Assembly (NCBI RefSeq): GCF_052857255.1
Contig: NC_135497.1
Coordinates: 347,898,799 to 347,962,798 of the forward strand
From: Amblyomma americanum
Lineage: Eukaryota > Arthropoda > Arachnida > Ixodida > Ixodidae
Length of the DNA stretch: 64,000 nt
Direction: 5' to 3'
Part shown: positions 32,801 to 44,480 of the stretch, piece by piece
How the letters are laid out: the number at the start of each line of letters is the position of its first letter
Position numbering within the stretch: position 1 is the stretch's first letter
Made by a program: the position numbers and the translations under genes
The notes under the pieces: generated by a model
Databases searched by the model: none
The model's input: the letters and a program-made list of their open reading frames with translations, nothing else
What the model was told of the DNA's origin: nothing

Positions 32801-35043
32801 CGAAGATGAAGAAGGAACGCCCAGCGAAACGTAGCGGTGAAAGACTGAGTTCTCAGTTCAACTGAGCAAGTTCCACTTAGCCAGCTGTAGCTATCGCGTC
32901 ACTCCAGGTTTAACCAGAGCTAAACCGCCACCAATTTTTTTTGTTTGTGTAAACGTCACATCTCTCGGACACAATAAACTTGTTCCCGCGCGTGGTGCTC
33001 GGGAGCTCTCGCTCACGCAAGCATTTTGCTCAGAAGCCCGGAAACGGGTCCACACATGCAACTGCAACGACATACGTAGAGGCACGTGTTCGTGCCGACA
33101 GAAGCTTAGAGAAGCAGTAGCCGAGTTTCTTCATCGTGTGCCTGCGGCCATAGTCTGTTGTTTAAGTTTCCTGAAACTTCACATATTTTTGGTAATAAAT
33201 TAAAGAAAGAATTTTTTCACCGATTTCTCTTGCCAATCCCGTTGTGCAGCGATAAAATTTATATGCACTCATTATTTATTGACCATGAAAGCAGACAGTT
33301 TACGCACCTTAATTGTCTGTCAATGGTTTCTCAATTATATTCCGAATTTTTATGCAGTTTATAGAAACCCTAGTGCGTCTTCATTTATAAAGCTAACAAT
33401 TTTTTTCTGTTCTGATCGTGTTTCTTTTTTTCTCAAGAGTGTAGCTGAGAAGGCCTGTTATTCATGGCTGACTACTTCGCTGGAAGTGCCTAGGCATCAA
33501 TCTAAATAGTTCGTGCAGAAGGCTGGAAGACATCCTCGGGCATGTGGTTAGAAGTATATAATGCACAGAGCATGACAAAAGACAAATCGAGTCTGTGACA
33601 TGCAACATTCTCAAGAGTGGCTCAGATATTAAACGAACCACTTCAGTGCAACTACTTATACATCTGTTGTCTGCGAAATACTCTTAGTGCAAAATTCACA
33701 TCATACATTTATCCATTCATTACTCAAATCCTGAGAAGCAAGCCTATCTGAACACTAGCCATGGTTGCTTGAACCACTAAAGATAACAATGTGTCTGTTT
33801 TGTAGAAAAACGGCATGAAATAAGAGCCAAAGTCTTAAGACATGCAAGACACGTATCACTTCACACCAGTTCCCTTCCATAGGGTGCTCTCCTGATTGCA
33901 TTTCCGTTTTTCATGTAAGTGCTATAGAAGGGCGAATTATGTTAGGAGACTGCGTGCCCAATGAAGCCAGAAAATTTCTTAAGAAATTATGAAGCACGAA
34001 TTGAACAGCGGGCAGGTAACGTGGCTCGCGTTAACACAATATAAAAGAGGCCACTTCCTTTTTGCAGTTACGACTATTATTGCTGCATCATTCTTCATTT
34101 TGAGGCCACTGCATTCCGGGTATTGAAAGACTAGACATAGAAATTCGCATGGCTCAAGTCATGTCATGTTTCCTTCAGAAACTGTGTTGTTGGGCATCCC
34201 TAGTAGACACGGTTTTTCACAAAGGTAGTTCATAAACCGTTAAATCATCGCTCAGCATCTTGCAGCTGACTATAGTATGCATGTTCGTTACTTTTACATA
34301 AATTTGCTCTAATGTACACAAATCCTAAATTGGGGCCAGTCTATACATAAGGCTTAAAACTGTACAGCATGCAGTGAAACGCCTCCAGAATGAATGCCTG
34401 TTTATCAGCTATACATTGTCTGGAACCTCATGTAAGCCACCCATTGTATCGTGTAGGCCTCGGTTTGGTTTCATAACTTCAGAATGGCTTACGCTGTCAA
34501 AAAGGTCATGCGGCATTATTCAAGCCCATATCGCTTTATTGCAAACCACATGACATGTCTCATTTCGATATTTAGCTGATTGCTTTCAAACCAGTTGTTT
34601 GTAGTCTGTAGCAATGCAAGGATTCACATGAACAATGTTTTTGTGTAGATGACCTGTATTATTTCACTTGAGGTTTCAATGCGCGTCGATGTCCAGCAGT
34701 GTTGTGTGGACACAACAGGGGGGCAAATGCCCTAATTTTTACTTTCCCTCCCTCACTGTCGATTTTTTAATCCATGGCCCTCCCTTGCCCTCGCTTTCAA
34801 TTTGAAAATTATACGGTCCTTTCTCACTCTCACTTCTTAAAACTTTTCCCCCTCCCTCATCGTCACATTGCCGACCTTCCCCACCCTCTCTAATAGCTGT
34901 TTAAAAGTTGAGTTATTTTTTCTAAACGGCAACTTCTGGCGATATTACTTAGTAATACTCATATAAGGCAATCCTTCAAGGCACTTCAAGGCATTAAGGC
35001 AATTCTTCAAGGCACTGCTCGACGAGAAGCTATGTGCTTATAA
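32801..35043. other. Unassigned stretch
   Basis: More than 2 kb, AT-rich beyond 33150, with no supported gene or mobile element. Confidence 0.45.
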
Positions 35044-35044
35044 T

Positions 35045-35102
<58 letters not shown>

Positions 35103-35205
35103 TGTTTGTGTGTGTGTGTGTGTGTGCGTGCGCGCGCGCGCGTGCGCGTGCGTGTGCGTGTGTGTGTGCGTGTGCGTGTGCGTGTGCGTGTGCGTGCGTG
35201 CGTGC

Positions 35206-35241
<36 letters not shown>
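35044..35241 (+). repeat. (TG)n microsatellite with CG-containing core
   Basis: Nearly 200 bp of TG dinucleotides with an interrupted core of CG and GCGTG units (about 35127-35205). Long Cys/Val open frames over it are translation artefacts. Alternating purine-pyrimidine sequence of this type can adopt Z-DNA. Confidence 0.98.
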
Positions 35242-35247
<6 letters not shown>

Positions 35248-36599
35248 TCATATGGCATACGCGTCCCTCATATGGCGAAACCTATATATACGTGTGATAC
35301 GAGTCTTGCATGTACGCTATTATTGGATACGTGTCATACCTAACCCTCGTATATACGAGGGCCACGTAACCTTCGTACAGATACGAGGGCCTCGGCATGG
35401 GGATACAATGGCCTTCCAGCTCGTACTCTGGTGTACAGTTAGTAGCTCTGAATATGTAGGCTACCTGAATGAACTTGCAACCCTTCAGTGCAGCAAATGC
35501 TGCATCCGAGCACTAAGTACCCGGCTGCAGTCAATGAAAATTTTTTTTGCAGCATTTATGTTATCATTTTTATCTGACTACAGTTACTGACTACAGGGGC
35601 AGGGGCAGGTGCAGGCGATAATTATTTGATGTGCCTCAGCATGTCCGCCAGGTAGCGATTCACCTGCTCTCTGCGTTTTCTCATCCTCGGAAGCTCGTGA
35701 AGCTTTGATGTATGTATCAAATGTATCTGAAAGAGCACTAATCATGACAAAATTGAAGACATGCAGGTGCTATAAAATAAAGGCATTTAAGTCGTGCATA
35801 TTTAAATAAACGATTGCCTTTGCCAGTCAGGAAATCTACATAAATAAAGAGGCTTACTGCCCACAGCTGCTAGTTTTTCTGATCTCATCTGATGCTTCTG
35901 CATGGCACCAGCCTTAAAGAATTGCCGGCATACTGAACCGGTGATGCACCTTCCGCGAAGGCTCTTCGGTGAAGGAGCATCACCAGGAAGAAGCGTCACT
36001 TTTGTGGGGAACACCACAGATGTTTTGTGGCGTCCTTTCAGAACAAAGAGTCTCGACCTCGGGAAAGAAGCTAGTGCTACCGCTCTGCACTGATAATTTC
36101 CGCTCCCAAGGTGTACCTGCAATAAAACAGCTGCGCATATGCTTTGTATTAAGCCGTATAACAAACTGGTGAGAGAGTTAATATTTGCCACATTAAAAGT
36201 GCTAAAACCCCATTTCTCAGGAATGCGATTTGTAACATTAGGAAAATGGCAATTTCACTTGCAAACGCTACTAATGAAAAAACATGACACATCGCTCTGT
36301 TCTTTGGAGTGAGCAGCATCCGCGATGGGCGACCAGGTCACGTTTGTGTCCAATCATATAAAGCTGCCTTTGACAACACAGGTGAGCCTTTTTTGCTCTG
36401 CTTCAGGCTCCGCTGCACCGTGGCAAGAGTAATGCTGCCAAATATTAGGAAGCATAGAACTAACAGACGACAGATTATGAATAATTAAAACACAGCAATT
36501 AAATCTTAGCACAAGAGGCTGTGCAAAATTAGAACATGAAAAGTGAGAGGGTGTTGTCATGGTCTACTGATTTAAGCCTTCATTAAGCAAAACTACCCT
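35242..36599. other. Unassigned stretch with an 18-bp palindrome
   Basis: A perfect palindrome 'ccctcgtatatacgaggg' lies at 35344-35361, followed by a partial direct copy 'gatacgagggcc' near 35382. No gene was recognised. Confidence 0.5.
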
Positions 36600-36960
36600 G
36601 AGCTGTCATAGGTTCAAATCGTGCCTGGGGCTCCTGTGCAGGCAATTTTTTTTCCGCTCCATGCCATTTGGACGGAAATTTTTACGTTTCCGAGAGGTGT
36701 GCACTGATCCTCAGCCCTACACGTTTCCACAGTTTCTAGATTGTTCGCCTACAGTTACCATGAACGATAGCTAAAAGCATTTCAAGCTTACAAACTAGTT
36801 CTAAATATGACAAGCCATCGTATCTGGCCATTGACCTCAGCAAGAAAGCCTGGATTCCGTGGTGCAGCAGGACCCATGCTATTGGAAGCCTGGAAAGTGT
36901 GAAAAATGTTCGCATTTGCAACAAGAGTATTGTACAGTGCTGGTGAAGTCTTATGGCCAA
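36600..36960 (+). repeat. Dispersed repeat Z, copy 1
   Basis: Aligns in direct orientation with 41800-42480: 'cgagaggtgtgcactgatcc', 'gcatttcaagcttacaa', 'tggcctcagcaag'-like and 'gcagcaggacccatg' are shared. It lacks the 351 bp inverted-repeat insert present in copy 2, so it acts as the empty site for that insertion. Confidence 0.8.
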
Positions 36961-37178
36961 ACGCTTTTCGCTTCAGCCGCATCAGAGACCCATTACACCA
37001 ATACTTACGAACGAGTGACCTTGAAATGCTTACAGAAGGTTTCTTCTTGCGGTAGAGAAGCTTCCTGCTTGACTATTGTTTTGAATGTATTGCTACACGG
37101 ATCATTCTAGGAACATTCATTTCACTGCAGCTGAATGCTGTAGCCTTAACACTTTTGAGCAGGACTGTACATGGCACA

Positions 37179-38356
37179 TTAAAGGGACAGTGAGGAGAGC
37201 TCTATCAAATTTCTTTTGTTAGCAAGATCTGATAGTTCGGCATTTCATGGCTTTGTTGCCGCTTGTCCGGGAGCGAAAGATGGACTTATTTCAAAGAAAT
37301 TTGGATTCGAAGTTAAAAATGTCTTTCCCGCCGCTCGAATTCAAACTCTGGAACTCTTATGACGTCACGCCCCACTCTTAAAATGTTATAGGACGCAGTG
37401 ACGTGAAACGTGCCGTAAACGCAGACTCCGTGATTTCTTGGGGCTAGCGGTGCGGTCTACCAGCAGCCGAAATGAAGGATACCGCCGCCGCAAGTTGAAG
37501 GAATGTATCGGAGTTCGCTACCATGCTTCGTTTACGTTTGCACCAGCGTCTTGCCAGCGTCAAGATAAATTTCGTTCTTGAACCCAACAACGAAGTTCTC
37601 GCAAAAACTTCGGCCTGCATTTTAGCGACCTCAGCCCCACAGAGCGTGCGATGCTTTTGAGGGAGCCCGGTTAGGTTCGGCGCCGGCGGGTCGTTTCCAC
37701 CTTCCGCCGTGAGCAGCCGTTGCATATTAGATATCATACCAACAGTGCGGGGAGTCGCGAGGGGCCAGGACAAGGTCGGTGCGTCGCGCCCATAGGAGGC
37801 TGGCCGGGGCTTTGAGGCCAACGGATTGTGATTGCTTGAACGGTGCAGTTCTGCGCTGCAGCAGGTGGCATCGAGGTCTCCCACGGCTGCAAGGGCCAGG
37901 TTATTTATGTATTTTTTGCCACAAAAACGGATGGTTGCTCAAGGGCAATCGCGTATAATGTTGGCGGCTTCCGCGCGTTTCCGGAGGAACAGGGTTCACT
38001 GGATCGAGCTCTCTCGCCCACTTGCATGTACCTTCAGATGTGTACTCTGAATACATTAAATTAGCCGAGAGCTCAAAAAGAACAGCCCCGCCCAACTACC
38101 GAAGCTATTAAATGACATCGCAACGCGCACCTCGCCGGGGAGCCGAACAGGTCTGGCCGGGCTGGCGCTGCTGGCGCACTCAGCGCGAAATAGTGACATG
38201 CTCCAAGTCTTCGCCAGTGCTGCCAGAGTGCGCTGAAGCCGCCGAACTCATCGGCGGTCAAGCGCAGTTGGAGTATAGAGGGACTCGCTTAGGCCGACGC
38301 CAAGTTGCCGTGCAGCACGCGCGGGCGCGCTACGCAGGAGTATAAACGTGCCTTAA
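37179..38356 (-). mobile_element. TTAA element E, outer copy, left part
   Basis: It starts with TTAAAGGGACAGTGAGGAG at 37179 and ends with 'ataaacgtgccttaa' at 38356. The segment is the reverse complement of 39385-40593. Together with 40590-41616 it makes one interrupted copy of a ~2.2 kb element. Its 146-residue minus-strand frame (37444-37884) has a related, shorter frame in the inner copy but no recognised domain. Confidence 0.85.
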
Positions 38357-40589
38357 CGGGACACTGAGGAGAAATTAAAGTTGGCTTGTATCGTTAGAAT
38401 ACCAGCTCCTGATCACAAAAACGCCATTATTACTGAAAACAAAGGTCTTCTAACGTAGAAAATGGCAAGAACCGAAATACAGGTATCGCCGCCACTGGGC
38501 AATCTCGCAAGTACAAGCGTGATGACGTCATAGGACAACAGACGCCACTTTGGAGGAATATTCTTTTTAACATTGAAAATCGCGAATCTCTGAGGCTGAC
38601 GAAAGAAGGTTGCGTGGTTCAATATTGAAGTAAGTTTTGTTTTAAAACCGATAGTGCACTTTTATCACACAAGGAAGACAGACAAAAGACAACCTGATTG
38701 TTGGAAGCAAAGAAAACCGATGCTTGGCGGCACCACAGGCGGCCAGAAGAGTTTCGATTTGTTATGGTGATTCGCGCCTATGAGCTTTGCGCGCCCCGTG
38801 GTTTTGTTTTTGACGCGCCACAATTTACAAGTGCCGAACAGCAGAAAAACGCCAAGTGCCGCTTCAAGTGCTAGTTAACCTTTGAAGGAGCCTGTTAAGG
38901 CTGGTCAAATGATCGCAACGGTCGATGAAAAACTATGATGGCACGATGGCCGGTGATTGTAGAGGGCAGTTCGCAGTATAAAGAGCACTTGTGTCTTCGC
39001 AGGCTTGCCCGGCGAAACATTCGCGGCTGTGCCAGTCAACTTCAAAATATTTAACGGAAAACATTTCTTAGGGACGGAAGACAAGGTACAAGGCAGTTAA
39101 GATCAATTTCTGATGGCCTAGTTGTGTTTGGCCAAAATATACGTAGCAAAAGCGCGGAGACTTCTGCAACGGAAGAGTGCATTCACTATGTGCGATTTCA
39201 TGGTTAAACCTTGAGCCGCCGTGGTGGAATGGTAGCGTCTCCGACTCAAACGCCAAAGTACCTGGTTCGATTCCGAGCCTCAGCACAGGTTTCTTTATTA
39301 TTCAGTGAGTGGGCGGGGGCCTTCAGTGGCTCCTATAGATATCGCCATGTGAATACGTTGGTTAGCGGTTAAGCGCAGGCTCTGTTAAAGCGCGTTTATA
39401 CACCGGCGTAACGCGCGCGCGCTACAATGCGACGTCACGTCAGCCGAAGCGAGACCCTCTATACTCCAACTGCGCTTGACCGCCGACGCGTTCGGCGGCT
39501 TCAGCGCACTCTGGCCGCACTGGCGGAGACTTCGAGCATGTCTCTATTTCGCGCTGAGTGCGCCAGCAGCGCCGGCCCAGCCAGACCGTTTCGGCTCCGT
39601 GGCGATGTGCGTGTTGTGACGTTATTCAATAGCTTAGGCAGTTGGGCGGACCTGTTCTTTTCGAGCTTTCGGCTAATTTAATCCATTCCACAGTACACAT
39701 CTGAAGGTACATGCGAGTGGGCGAGAGAGCCCGATGTAGTGGGCCCTGTACCTTTAGAAACGCGCGGAAGCCGTTGAAGCGTCGGGCCTTGGCTTTAATT
39801 TCAAGTCGCCAATTTTAAACGCTAGCGCACTTGAGCACACATCTGTTTTTGTGGCCAAAAAACGTACATAACATGTCCCTTGCAACCTGGGAGGTCTCGA
39901 CACCGCCTGCTGCAGCATGCAACTGCGCCGTTCAAGGAATCCCAATCCTTTGGCCACAAAGCCCCGGCCTGCCTCCGATCGGCGCGACGCACCGACCTTT
40001 TCCTGGCCCTTCGCGACTCCCCGCACTGTTGGTATGATATCTAATATGCAACGGCTGCTTACGGCAGAAGGCGGAAACGACCCGCCGGCGCGTAACCTAG
40101 CCATGCTCCCTCAAAAGCATCGCACGCTCTGTGGGGCTGAGGTCGCTGAAATGCAGGCCGAAGTTTTTCGAGAACTTCGTTGTTTGGTTCAAGAACGGGA
40201 TTCATCTTAACGCTGGCAAGACGCCGGTGGAAACGTAAACGAATCGACAGTAGCGAACTCCGATAGATGCCTTCAACGTGCGGCGGCGGTAGCTTTCATT
40301 TCGGCTGCTGGTAGACCGCACGGATGGCCGCCAGAAATCACGGAGTCTGCGTTTACGTCACGTTTCACATCACTCCGTCATATATGATGTCACAAGAATG
40401 CTCTGTGACGTCATTATAGTTCCCGAGTTTGAATCGCAGAAAAGAAAAAAACGTTTTTAACTTCGAATACAAATTTCTTTGAAATAAACGCATCTTTCGC
40501 TAATGGACAAGCGGGAACAAAGCCGTAAAATGCGGAACGATTAGATTTTGTTAACTAAAATTATTTATAGAGTTCTACTCACTGCCTCT
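38357..40589 (+). mobile_element. TTAA element E, inner copy (2,233 bp)
   Basis: It is bounded by TTAA at 38353-38356 and 40590-40593. Its termini (CGGGACACTGAGGAGAA; complement of the right end AGAGGCAGTGAGTAGAA) form an imperfect inverted repeat. It lies in reverse orientation to the outer copy and sits exactly in that copy's internal TTAA. TTAA target duplication is the hallmark of piggyBac-type integration. No transposase was recognised, so it is presumed non-autonomous. Confidence 0.85.
39212..39285 (+). repeat. tRNA-like sequence within element E
   Basis: 'gccgccgtggtggaatggta' with a canonical box B GGTTCGATTCC near 39262 looks like a tRNA-derived head. A diverged mirror copy with a broken box B lies near 40700-40765. 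It is probably a SINE-derived insertion carried within element E, not a functional tRNA. Confidence 0.55.
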
Positions 40590-41616
40590 TTAACAGAGCC
40601 TGTGCTTAACCGCTCAACAACGTATTCGGTGGGGGCGTCTATGCGAGCCACTGAAACCCCCCGCCTACTCATTAAATAAAAAACTTTGCTGCAGCTTGGA
40701 ATAGAACCACGACCATTGACGTGTGAGGCGGAGACGCTACCAGTGCGCCACGACGGCTAAAGGCTTGAGAGCGAATAAAGGCGCATTTAGTCAATGCACT
40801 CTTCTGATGCAGAAGTCTAATCGCATTCGCTACGTGCATCCTGGCTTAACAGAGCTAGGCCATCAGCATATTTTTCTTAACTGCCGTGTATCTTGTCTCC
40901 CGTCCCTAACAAACGGTTTCCATTAAGTACTTTGAAATTGACTGGCACAGCCGTGAATGTTTCGCCGGGCGAGGGTGCGAAGAGACGACAAGTGCTCTTT
41001 ATACTGCGCACTGCATTGTACGATCAGCGACCATCGAGAAATCATAGTTTTTCATCGACCGTGACGATCATATGACGAACGTTAACAGGCTCCTTCAAAC
41101 ATTAACTAGCACTTAAAGCGGCACTTGGAGTTTCTCTGCTGTTCGGCGCTTGTAAATCGAGGCGCGTCTAAAACAAAACCACGGGGCACGCAAAGCTCAC
41201 AGAAGCGAAGCGCCATAACAAATCGAAACTCTCCTGGCCGCCTTTGGCGCCGCCAAGCAGCGGCTTTCATTGCTTCCAACATTCAAGTTGTCTTTTGTCT
41301 GTTTTTCTTGTCTGATAAAAGTGCACTATCGGTTTTAAAACACAACTTACATAAATATTGAACCGCGCAACCTTCCTTTGTCAGCCTCAGAGATTCGCAA
41401 TTTAATGAAATTCCTCCAAGGTAGCGTCTCTTGTCCTATGAGGTCATCACGCTTGTACTTTCGAGACTCGCCTGTGGCGGCGATACCTGTATTTTGTTTC
41501 TTGCAATTTTTTACATTACAAGAGATTTGTTTTCAGTAAGAGTGGCGTTTTTGTGATCAGGAGCTGGTATTCTATCGATAAAAGCCAAGTTCAATTTCTC
41601 CTTAGTGTCCCTTTAA
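40590..41616 (-). mobile_element. TTAA element E, outer copy, right part
   Basis: It starts 'ttaacagagcctgtgcttaa' and ends 'ctccttagtgtccctttaa' at 41616, and is the reverse complement of 38353-39388. With 37179-38356 it restores one full copy of element E. The outer TTAA at 37179-37182 and 41613-41616 fits its own target duplication. Confidence 0.85.
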
Positions 41617-41799
41617 TGGGCATCTCCAGGAGATTTTTAAATATTTTTAGTTTACTATAACATTAAACTTCTTGAACCTTGTCTCAGATGTAAGAAATAA
41701 TTCTGCAAAATAATGAAACTTCAACAACTAGAACACCAACAAAAACTGGATTTCGACCACAAGGCCATCGCTAAGCAAAGCTCCTCTGAGCTGGCACAG

Positions 41800-42480
41800 G
41801 TTAAAATTGTGCCTGGGTCTGCTCTGCAGGCATTTTTTTTTAAGCTTCATATTATTCGGACGGAATTTTTTCCATTTTCGAGAGGTGTGCACTGATGCTC
41901 ATCTCCATGTTTGTAGTTTCTAGGTTGTTTGCCTGCATTTATCAAGGATGGGAGCTGAAAGCATTTCAAGCTTACAAGATCATTCTTGTATGACCGACAA
42001 TTGGGCTTTGATGTCCCAGCGGCCAGTGATGAAGGAGCAAAACACAGACGGAGGACGAGGCTGAGAAAGTTCAGTTTGGCGCTCAGGAACGCTTGGCTAC
42101 CGGGATGCGCTTTGCTACCAAAGATTGTGGTCATCGACACTTCTTGTTAACACAGCGCACCCAGCCCCTCCACAATGTGTAAAGACGCAACTCAAACAAG
42201 AAGTGTGGACGGCCACAATCTTTGTTAGCACGGCGTACCCCAGTAGCCAAGCGTTCCTGAGCGACAAACTGAACTTTCTCAGCCTCGTCTTCCGTATGTG
42301 TTTTGCTCCTTTGTCAGCACTGGCCGATGGGGCATCAAAGCAAAATTGTCTGTTTTACACTCTGAATAGGCGACACCGTCATACCTGGCTCCTGGCCTCA
42401 GCAAGATAACTGGGTTCTGTGTTGCAGCAGGATGCATGTTAGTGGAAGGCTGCAAAGTATGAAAAGTGTTCACATTTGCT
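41800..42480 (+). repeat. Dispersed repeat Z, copy 2, with MITE insertion
   Basis: It matches 36600-36960 on both sides of the insert at 41998-42348. The left part includes 'gcatttcaagcttacaa'. The right part includes 'tcctggcctcagcaagataa' and 'gtgttcacatttgctacaa'. Confidence 0.78.
41998..42348. mobile_element. Inverted-repeat MITE (351 bp)
   Basis: The start 'caattgggctttgatgtccc' and the end, in reverse complement 'caattttgctttgatgcccc', form a ~31 bp terminal inverted repeat. The similarity extends inwards for over 100 bp ('gctgagaaagttcagtttg' against its complement near 42270, 'aaagattgtgg' against 'ccacaatcttt'). It is absent from repeat Z copy 1. No target duplication was defined. 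Confidence 0.8.
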
Positions 42481-42746
42481 ACAAAAGACAGATGTACAAG
42501 GTAAATTAAAAGGCAACTTCAGAGGATTTTTAAAGATTTTGAATTTACTATCACATTACACTTCTTGAGCCTGGTCACAGACCCAATAAATGATTTTTCA
42601 AAATAAGAAGCAAAAAATCATGAAACATCATTAACTATAACACAAAAAACGATTTCAATAAATAGATCAAAATATGGTGTAAAAGGGTTTCATTGGTAAA
42701 ACTGGTGACTGGTGGCTGTCACATTCTGTAATGCACCAACTAGCTT

Positions 42747-42851
42747 TAAAGGATTATAAACACCTATCTTTTGGGTGTGTGATTTTTCCTTTCTAATGAG
42801 GCATCAGGCATTATTACACATGGATTACCTTGTGGTATTCTACTATTCTCT
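42747..42851 (+). mobile_element. Element X, first copy, left part
   Basis: 'tataaacacctatcttttgg' through 'aggcattattacacatgg' matches the start of the second copy at 43189. It is cut by the RTE insertion, and the target duplicate ATTCTCT lies at its edge (42845-42851). The rest of this copy resumes at 44039. Confidence 0.7.
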
Positions 42852-44038
42852 ACAGACTAGCAAGGAAAAAGCAGTTCACAATTGGTAGCGAGGTAAGGGA
42901 AGTGGTAAAAGAATACGTCTATTTAAGGCATGTATCTATAGTGACAACTGATCCGGATCATGATGGAATAACTAGAAGGATAAGAATGCGATGGAGCGCA
43001 TCTGGCAGGGTCTCTAAGGTCATGAATGGCAGTGCACTAATATCCGTCCAGAGAAAAGTGTACAGCTGCTGTATCTTACAAGTACCCACTTATGGGGCAG
43101 AAACGTGGAGGCTCACGAAAAGGGTTCAGATTAAGTTGAGGACAATACAGTGAGCCATGGAAAGAAAAATAATAGGCGTAACGTTCAAGGAGTATAACAC
43201 CTGCCTTTTGGGTGCGTGTTTTCTTGTTTGTATTGTTGCGCAAGGCATTATTGTACATGAAGTACCAGCTAGCATTCTTTTACGACAGCTAATTCATTTA
43301 TAATCGCATTTTTTTTATGTCCAGTTTCGACTTGAACACTTGAACGAGGACAGTGACTTCAACGGGTGCTTACACGTCACATGAGACATGAAAAACAGCA
43401 ATATAATCGCTTCTTGCACATTTGTTGTCATTCCAGCAATTGAGGAAGGGTGCTTTCAGCACTTCAGAAAATTAGAACAATCAAGCAGCAATTATATGAA
43501 CATTTTTCTATGACTCACGTGAAGGAAAAGCCTTCTTTGATGTCACAGCCATCGTTCGGTTGTTGACACCGAAGCTTAACAGCATGACACGAAAAAACAA
43601 TTATAAATTATTTAGCGGTCGTAGGCAAATATCACATAGTGATTCATGCATAGTAGCATCTTCTACATCATAGAAAAAAGAAAACATGCCACCAAAATTA
43701 GGTGTATATATTCCTTTATTAAGAGACCGGAAGCAGGAAGAGTGGTTGAGGAAACAAACGCGGGTTAATTACATCCTAGTCAAAATCAAGAAAAAGAAAT
43801 TGGCTTGAGCAGGGCATATAATGAGAAGGTAAGACCACTGCTGGTCCTTAAGGGTAACGGAGTGGGTTCCACGAGAAGGAAAGCATAGTAAGGGGCGGCA
43901 AGAGGTTAGGTGGGCGTATGAAATTAAGAAGTTTGCAGGCATAAGGTCGACGCAGCTGGCAAAAGATATGGTTAATTGGAGAGACATGTGACAGGCCTCC
44001 GGCATGCAGTGGATGTAATCAGGCTGATGATGATGATA
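42852..44038 (+). pseudogene. 5'-truncated RTE-type retrotransposon, split by element X
   Basis: The first segment (42852-43188) encodes the region after the RT domain: 'KKQFTIGSEVREVVKEYVYL', 'RRIRMRWSASGRV', 'YGAETWRLTKRVQIKLRTIQ'. The second (43722-44038) resumes with 'RDRKQEEWLRKQTRVN' and ends with the 3' tail and TGA repeats ('aggctgatgatgatgat'). A 7-bp ATTCTCT at 42845-42851 and 44039-44045 is the target duplication. Stops are present in both parts. The same protein region is better preserved at 47443-48147. Confidence 0.85.
43189..43721 (+). mobile_element. Element X, second copy, inserted in the RTE fragment
   Basis: The start 'agtataacacctgccttttg' and the end 'ttaggtgtatatattccttt' bracket a ~530 bp non-coding element with short, weakly inverted ends (ACACCT/AGGTGT). 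It resembles the first copy (42747-42851 plus 44039-44480), for example in 'gacatgaaaaacagcaatat' and 'gaaaacatgccaccaaaatt'. It interrupts the RTE frame between the 'GVTF' and 'RDRK' codons. Its superfamily is unknown. Confidence 0.75.
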
Positions 44039-44480
44039 ATTCTCTTATGACTGCTAAATAATTTATAATCGAATTTCTTTCTCGCTCTGTTTCAGTTTCA
44101 AGAGCTGGTGGTGACTATGACGTCAAAGTGAGCTAATAGGTCACGCGAGGCATGAAAAACTGCAATATAATCGGCGCTGCTACATTTGTCATTCCGACTA
44201 TTGAGGAAGGCTGGCTTCAGCACTGTAGTGAAATAAAACGATCAAGAAACAATTATATCGCACTTTTTCCGTACTTCACGTTGCGTATAACCTCTCTGAT
44301 GTCACAGTCTTTGCTTCGCTGTTGAAACCGAGACAGCATAACAGAAAAATTCGAGTATAATTTGTTTATAGGTCGCAGGCAAACACCACATGATGCTTCT
44401 TTCACAGCAGTTCCTTCTGCATCATTGTAGAGAAGAAAACATGCCACCAAATTTAGGTGCCTGTACATCTTTAAATTATC
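44039..44480 (+). mobile_element. Element X, first copy, right part
   Basis: It continues the copy begun at 42747: 'tgctaaataatttataatcg', 'ggcatgaaaaactgcaatat', 'gaaaacatgccaccaaattt', 'aggtgcctgtacatc'. With the left part it makes one copy of X of about 540 bp. Confidence 0.72.

Larger units (their letters stand above)
41617..42635 (+). repeat. Short direct repeats flanking repeat Z copy 2
   Basis: A segment from about 41625 ('gagatttttaaatattttta', 'cttcttgaaccttgtctcag') recurs from about 42513 ('aggatttttaaagattttga', 'cttcttgagcctggtcacag'). The two copies of ~115 bp flank repeat Z copy 2 like long terminal duplicates. Confidence 0.7.

Noticed and set aside
35007..35590. Long Cys/Val and His/Thr open frames
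   Set aside because: They are translations of the TG/CA microsatellite in every frame, with no coding constraint.
37444..37884. 146-residue frame in the TTAA element, similar to 39917-40210
   Set aside because: The similarity comes from the two copies of the element. Frame length and ends differ, and no transposase or other domain is seen.
39212..39285. Functional tRNA gene
   Set aside because: Box B is canonical but the acceptor stem and anticodon arm do not pair convincingly, and the sequence is part of a repeated element with a decayed mirror copy.
42845..44045. Independent RTE fragments at 42852 and 43722
   Set aside because: They are consecutive parts of one fragment split by element X, with a single target duplication around the whole.
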